DNA from: Salinibacillus kushneri
GTDB taxonomy: Bacteria > Bacillota > Bacilli > Bacillales > Alkalibacillaceae
Assembly (NCBI RefSeq): GCF_900111405.1
Contig: NZ_FOHJ01000005.1
Location: 204,800 to 268,799, forward strand
Length of the DNA: 64,000 nucleotides
Direction of reading: 5' to 3'
Under the pieces are notes generated by a model. It ran no database searches, was not told the origin of the DNA, and worked only from the letters and a program-made list of their open reading frames with translations. Shown piece by piece: positions 60,298 through 64,000 of this stretch. How positions within the stretch are numbered: position 1 is the stretch's first letter; every line of letters begins with the position of its first letter. A program made the position numbers and the translations under genes.

Positions 60298-61092
60298 TTA
60301 ACTGTCGAGAACAGCCTTATAAATTTCAGGTTTTATTAAATCTTTTATTTTCTCTAGAGAAATCTGAAATGATGGGGTTCCCATCGCCCCGGGAGCGATT
60401 TCGTATTCATCAAAGACTACAACTAATTGCCGATCTTCGAAGTAAAAGGATTGGTTTTCCGTAACAGATTGAAATCCTTCCTCCCCTTCAAAAAACACCT
60501 CTCCTTTGTTTCTTCTTTCCTCAATAGCTTGTTTGATAAAGTCATTTATTACGTACTTATATTTTGACTCCTCCCGGAAGATATCAGAAAATGCAAGCTT
60601 TTTTGCCTGTTCATCGTTCAAAATATTTAGCGTTTGAACCTTTTGTATCCCGTTCGCTCCACCTTTATAAATAAAGGATTCATTGAGAACCGAAATGAAT
60701 TCACCTTTTTTTTTAACCACAGGCTGTATATGGAGCTGAAAAGGACGCAAAGGCTGGCCCTTTTGCTCTTGCTCCCTGGCAAATTGAATGGCTTCTTTTT
60801 TAAATTCGTCGATTTTTTTCTTAGCTTTCGCCTTCATTCCATAATTAAATTTCACTTGAAAAACGTCATCCTTCATCCCTTTTATAGAAGGAATCTTTAT
60901 ATCTATTTCATATTCAGGCTCTTTTTCCTTTATTTCTTCATACTGAATCTTTATCGTTTCTGATTGGTCTTGTGAAGAAGCTTTCGTTTTATGGAAATCC
61001 TTCATTTCCCCTTGAATAATTTGTGGAACACTCCATAGGTATGTAAAAAAAACCATTCCTATGATTAACCCATTAAACCTATTGGCCTTCAT
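60298..61092 (-). CDS. DUF4163/DUF3298 (RsiV-like) exported protein
   Basis: Protein of 264 aa with an N-terminal signal or anchor (GLIIGMVFFTYLWSVPQII, about 8-26), then a DUF4163-like region and a DUF3298-like end (FEDRQLVVVFDEYEIAPGAMGTPSF). The same pair of domains forms the outside part of the anti-sigma factor RsiV, which binds lysozyme. Here there is no cytosolic anti-sigma part, only a short N-terminus. So it is an outer-face protein of unknown role. TAGGAGG precedes the ATG. Confidence 0.78.
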   Translation of the reverse strand: MKANRFNGLIIGMVFFTYLWSVPQIIQGEMKDFHKTKASSQDQSETIKIQYEEIKEKEPEYEIDIKIPSIKGMKDDVFQVKFNYGMKAKAKKKIDEFKKEAIQFAREQEQKGQPLRPFQLHIQPVVKKKGEFISVLNESFIYKGGANGIQKVQTLNILNDEQAKKLAFSDIFREESKYKYVINDFIKQAIEERRNKGEVFFEGEEGFQSVTENQSFYFEDRQLVVVFDEYEIAPGAMGTPSFQISLEKIKDLIKPEIYKAVLDS

Positions 61093-61204
61093 TCCAAACC
61101 TCCTAATTAAGACGGACTTATTAGTAGTATTTGGAATTCAGGTCTAATTTAATCATAAAAGTACGTGATTTTTTTAACCGTCTATAAAAGGAGTGAGTAC
61201 TTTA

Positions 61205-61765
61205 TTAACTAAGGCGATCCTCTTCATCTCTACGTTCCATTTTGTCTCTTGGTACGTCATCTGCAGCATCACGTAAACGATGTGCCAAACGACTTGAAGC
61301 TGTAGCTGCTATACTTCCTACTATATCATCTAAAAAAGTATGAACCTGTTGGTTTCTTTTCGTATCCAACTTCTTAATGATACCTATTTTATCCTTATCC
61401 AAATATCCATAAGTGGTCAAGGCGATACTCCCATAGCCAAAGGTTGCTCCAAGAGCCAAAGTTTCATCCACACCAAATAATCCTTCATCAGTTTCGATGA
61501 TGGATTGCAAAGGCTCTGAAAGCTTTTTTTCTTCGGCTAGTTTATCAAGCTCAATGCCAACTAAAATGGCGTGCTGGATTTCTCTTTTTTCTAATACTCG
61601 ATCCACACTCAAAATACAGTCATCTATCGTTAATCCTTCATTGTAAGGATGTTGCATTTTATAAACAATCTCAGCAATATCGTCTAGAAGAACGCCACGA
61701 TTAGTAAGAGCAGATCTAGCCGCCTGTTCCACCTCTTGACTTGGTACTTGTTTTACATCAGACAT
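61205..61765 (-). CDS. Phosphatidylglycerophosphatase A family protein (YutG-like)
   Basis: Protein of 186 aa. Helical and mostly hydrophilic, with DDIAEIVYKMQHPYN near the start, LGATFGYGSIALTTYGYLDKD and HTFLDDIVGSIAATASSR near the end, as in YutG/PgpA-type proteins of Bacillus. Such proteins are predicted to dephosphorylate phosphatidylglycerol phosphate. AAAGGAGG precedes the ATG. Single gene. Confidence 0.85.
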   Translation of the reverse strand: MSDVKQVPSQEVEQAARSALTNRGVLLDDIAEIVYKMQHPYNEGLTIDDCILSVDRVLEKREIQHAILVGIELDKLAEEKKLSEPLQSIIETDEGLFGVDETLALGATFGYGSIALTTYGYLDKDKIGIIKKLDTKRNQQVHTFLDDIVGSIAATASSRLAHRLRDAADDVPRDKMERRDEEDRLS

Positions 61766-61888
61766 CTTTTCTTTCCTCCTTTACCTTACTATTTTCATTA
61801 TAACATTAGGACAAAAGCAATGTACGACATCAACCATTCAGTATGTTAAAATAAAGTAAATGATTATCCATAAATGGGGGGTGTAAAG

Positions 61889-62617
61889 TTGGGGAGAAAG
61901 GGCAGGATGTTTGATAAAAGTATTCATAGTGAATATTTAAATGAATCGATAACCCTTCGTATCTATCAACCTGAAAATTATTCTTCTTTATATAAATATC
62001 ATATTTGTATCATGCAGGATGGTAATGATTATTTTCAATTAGGCCGTGCAGCAACATTTATTGACCATCTGCATGAACGAGGAGATATCGAAAATACAGT
62101 TTTAGTTGGGATTCACTATAAGGACAAATATGATCGTCATGAAAAATACCACCCTGATGGTAGGAAGAATAACGATTACATAAAGTTTTTAAGGTTTGAA
62201 GTCGTCCCAGTATTAGACGACATCCTCCCCGGTTATTACTTAGGTTCTGCCCGCACATTAATAGGAGATTCTCTGGGAGGAACCGTTTCATTTATGACTG
62301 CACTTGCTTATCCGAATACATTTGGTAATGTAGTTATGCAATCCCCATATGTGGATGAGAAGGTGATGATGACAGCAAAAGCATCTGAAAATCTTTCTTT
62401 AATTAAGATCTATCATACAATTGGAAAGCATGAAACGAATGTGCAAACCACAAAAGGCGGAATCAAAAATTTTCTAAAGCCAAATCGTCAGCTAAGTCAA
62501 TTACTGCAATCCAAAACTTCTGAATACACATATAATGAATTATCTGGAGATCACACCTGGAAGGCTTGGCAAAAAGATTTACCGAATGCTTTTATTTCTA
62601 TATTTGGAAAAGCATAA
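61889..62617 (+). CDS. yjcH: Esterase family protein (YjcH-like)
   Basis: Alpha/beta hydrolase of about 242 aa, esterase D/Fes type. Nucleophile elbow GDSLGGTVSF (Ser), His near GDHTWKAW at the C-terminus, and the early strand HICIMQDGNDYF. Possible starts: TTG 61889, five bases after GGGGGGTG, or ATG 61907; I prefer the TTG. It is first of the run yjcH-yjcG-yjcF, which B. subtilis has in the opposite order. Substrate unknown. Confidence 0.82.
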   Translation: MGRKGRMFDKSIHSEYLNESITLRIYQPENYSSLYKYHICIMQDGNDYFQLGRAATFIDHLHERGDIENTVLVGIHYKDKYDRHEKYHPDGRKNNDYIKFLRFEVVPVLDDILPGYYLGSARTLIGDSLGGTVSFMTALAYPNTFGNVVMQSPYVDEKVMMTAKASENLSLIKIYHTIGKHETNVQTTKGGIKNFLKPNRQLSQLLQSKTSEYTYNELSGDHTWKAWQKDLPNAFISIFGKA

Positions 62618-62708
62618 TGATTTTTTTAGAAAAGCAAGATTACTTTTTGCTATAATAGACATAGTTTGATCGCTATAAGGACCATAATTATTAAAGGAGG
62701 TACAACAT

Positions 62709-63221
62709 ATGAAATATGGAATTGCTATTTTTCCATCAAAAGAAGTGCAAGATATCGCTAACTCGTATCGTAAGCGTTATGACCCCAATTATGCATTAAT
62801 TCCTCCCCATGTGACGATTAAAGAGCGCTTTGATGCCAATGAATCACAAATCAATGATATTGTTAAAGAATTAAGAAATATAGCAAAGGAGACCAAGCCA
62901 TTTCCCTTAATTATAAAAAAGGTCAGCTCTTTTCACCCTGTGACAAATACGGTTTACCTTAAAGTTCAGCCTGTTGAGGAATTGGTTGAGTTAAGTGACA
63001 AATTGTATAATGATAAGTTTCCTAACGAACGTCAATTTGCTTTTGTCCCCCACATCACAATTGGTCAGGATTTGTCTACGGATGAACATTCAGATGTTTA
63101 TGGCAGTCTAAAAATGCATCAATTTGATATAGAAGACACCATTGATCGTTTCCAGCTCCTCTATCAGTTAGATAACGGCTCATGGACCGTATATGAAACC
63201 TTTAAATTTGGAGAGGGTTAA
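62709..63221 (+). CDS. yjcG: 2'-5' RNA ligase/phosphodiesterase family protein (YjcG-like)
   Basis: Protein of 170 aa with two HxTx motifs, HVTIKERF (about 35) and HITIGQDL (about 116), which form the active site of the 2H phosphoesterase fold. It likely acts on 2',3'-cyclic or 2'-5' phosphodiesters of RNA. AAAGGAGG precedes the ATG. It lies 91 bases after yjcH and four bases before yjcF. Confidence 0.9.
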   Translation: MKYGIAIFPSKEVQDIANSYRKRYDPNYALIPPHVTIKERFDANESQINDIVKELRNIAKETKPFPLIIKKVSSFHPVTNTVYLKVQPVEELVELSDKLYNDKFPNERQFAFVPHITIGQDLSTDEHSDVYGSLKMHQFDIEDTIDRFQLLYQLDNGSWTVYETFKFGEG

Positions 63222-63224
63222 TCA

Positions 63225-63665
63225 ATGAATCAGATGGATATCCAAGTCGTACAGAATGAAGACCAATTAAAAGATGCTTATAAAGTCCGAAAAATCGTAT
63301 TTATAGAAGAGCAAGGGGTTTCACCTGATTTGGAAATGGATGAACATGACTCCAGTGCTACTCATTTTGTTGGGTATAAAAACGGAATACCTGTTGCCGC
63401 CAGTCGACTTCGTTATTTAGATCAATACGGAAAATTAGAACGGATTTGTGTTTTAAAAGAAGAAAGAAACCATCATTATGGCCAACAAATGATACAAGCT
63501 ATGGAAGAGGTAATTAGGGAGAATCAATACAGAAAATCCAAGTTAAATGCCCAAACACATGCAGAAGGGTTTTATCAATCATTAGGCTATAAAACCATTT
63601 CTGATGAATTCATGGATGCAGGAATCCCTCATGTGACAATGGTAAAAACCTTGAAGACTAACTAA
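63225..63665 (+). CDS. yjcF: GNAT family N-acetyltransferase (YjcF-like)
   Basis: Protein of 146 aa of the ElaA/YjcF branch: YKVRKIVFIEEQGVSPDLEM at the start is typical, with LERICVLKEERNHHYGQQMI as motif A and AEGFYQSLGYK near the end. The ribosome site GAGAGG is inside the end of yjcG, so the two are coupled. An insertion sequence begins within about five bases after its stop. Confidence 0.87.
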   Translation: MNQMDIQVVQNEDQLKDAYKVRKIVFIEEQGVSPDLEMDEHDSSATHFVGYKNGIPVAASRLRYLDQYGKLERICVLKEERNHHYGQQMIQAMEEVIRENQYRKSKLNAQTHAEGFYQSLGYKTISDEFMDAGIPHVTMVKTLKTN

Positions 63666-63674
63666 AATGATGTG

Positions 63675-63721
63675 CACCCCAAAAGTTAGACGAACTAATT
63701 CTAACTTTTGGGGTGTTTTTT
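63675..63721 (+). terminator. Hairpin within the IS left end, also terminator for yjcF
   Basis: Perfect fifteen-base stem (63675-63689 with 63701-63715), eleven-base loop, then a T run. It can end transcription from yjcF before the transposase. Confidence 0.82.
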
Positions 63722-64000
63722 GTGGTCAAATATGATGAAGGATTTAAGCAAAATGTAGTTAACGCTTATTTAGCTGGAGAAGGTGGATATGCTTCCTTGG
63801 CTAAAAGATTTGGAATTCGAAGTAAAACCAATATAAGAAAATGGGTCAGTGCTTTCCGACAGTTTGGGGAACAGGGTTTGACTACTAAAAAAGCATCTAC
63901 GAATTATCCTGTTCAATTTAAATTAGATGTCATAAACTATAAGGTAAGAACAGGAGATTCCCTTGAAGATGTTGCTAGAAAATTTGGCATTACTGAACCG
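63722..64000 (+). CDS. IS3-family transposase OrfA (partial)
   Basis: GTG 63722 opens a frame that leaves the window after 93 codons. It reads MVKYDEGFKQNVVNAYLAGE, then two helix-turn-helix units (SLAKRFGIRSKTNIRKWV and SLEDVARKFGIT), as in OrfA of IS150-type elements. The catalytic DDE part would be in orfB, joined by -1 frameshifting, outside the window. Confidence 0.88.
   Translation, partial: MVKYDEGFKQNVVNAYLAGEGGYASLAKRFGIRSKTNIRKWVSAFRQFGEQGLTTKKASTNYPVQFKLDVINYKVRTGDSLEDVARKFGITEP

Larger units (their letters stand above)
63668..64000 (+). mobile_element. IS3/IS150-type insertion sequence, left end (cut by window end)
   Basis: Terminal CACCCCAAAAGTTAGAC (63675-63691) is typical of the left end of IS150-group elements. 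The orfA frame begins 47 bases further. The exact end (about 63668-63671) is estimated, since target duplication and right end are outside the window. Confidence 0.85.

Noticed and set aside
1..64000. CRISPR array, prophage or toxin-antitoxin locus
   Set aside because: No regular direct repeats with spacers, no phage structural genes and no recognisable toxin-antitoxin pair were seen in the window.

Overview
The window reads as chromosome of a low-GC, endospore-forming Firmicute of the family Bacillaceae (Oceanobacillus/Virgibacillus-like; genus not determinable by eye). The grounds are AT-rich codon use, strong AGGAGG ribosome sites with frequent GTG and TTG starts, a spore germinant-receptor operon, several YjcZ-type sporulation mini-proteins, an NAD-dependent glutamate dehydrogenase, and many genes with clear Bacillus subtilis counterparts (yhcEFG, yusW, yutG, yjcFGH, ykoN/P/Q).

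Layout. 1-4.3 kb: cobalamin riboswitch, then nrdA, nrdB and a flavodoxin (B12-repressible ribonucleotide reductase). 4.4-8.6 kb: a membrane-anchored PQQ quinohemoprotein and a PQQ sugar dehydrogenase, convergent, plus a YusW-like lipoprotein. 8.8-12.1 kb: alkaline phosphatase, an acetyltransferase, a frameshifted HExxH peptidase-like gene and small membrane-protein genes. 12.3-14.9 kb: small-exporter/YhcE/GntR/ABC operon with a probable GntR operator. 15.0-19.7 kb: MMPL transporter and heptad-repeat secreted partner, divergent from a TetR regulator. 19.8-30.5 kb: rpiA, then a galactitol-class PTS operon (PRD regulator, EIIA, EIIB, EIIC, two zinc dehydrogenases, a DeoC aldolase, a 53-residue membrane protein), divergent from transketolase. 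Together these look like a route taking a phosphorylated sugar alcohol (pentitol is my favourite) into the pentose phosphate pathway. 30.6-35 kb: HIT, Nudix, GNAT, quinone-reductase-like, NTF2-like (frameshifted) and formyl-THF cyclo-ligase genes. 35.1-39.3 kb: iron-siderophore uptake (ferredoxin-NADP reductase, two FecCD permeases, lipoprotein receptor) under a perfect Fur box. 39.4-41.3 kb: a Nudix gene and an HD-hydrolase gene diverge around a perfect 25-bp palindrome; tRNA-Val follows. 41.5-49.4 kb: Hsp20, GNATs, DUF3231, glutamate dehydrogenase, aldehyde dehydrogenase, AlsS-like synthase. 49.5-51.1 kb: YjcZ mini-proteins, one decayed copy and a Gly/Tyr/Pro-rich protein. 51.2-58.4 kb: Ger receptor operon (order A-C-D-B) and ykoN/ykoQ/ykoP relatives. 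58.8-63.7 kb: SH3-C39 lipoprotein, DUF3298 protein, pgpA and yjcH-yjcG-yjcF. The window ends inside an IS3/IS150-type insertion sequence.

Several genes carry apparent single-base frame disruptions (near 11289, 12090, 18957 and 34057). Either this is local decay or the assembly carries indel errors; raw reads would tell. Homology calls were made by reading motifs, not by database search.
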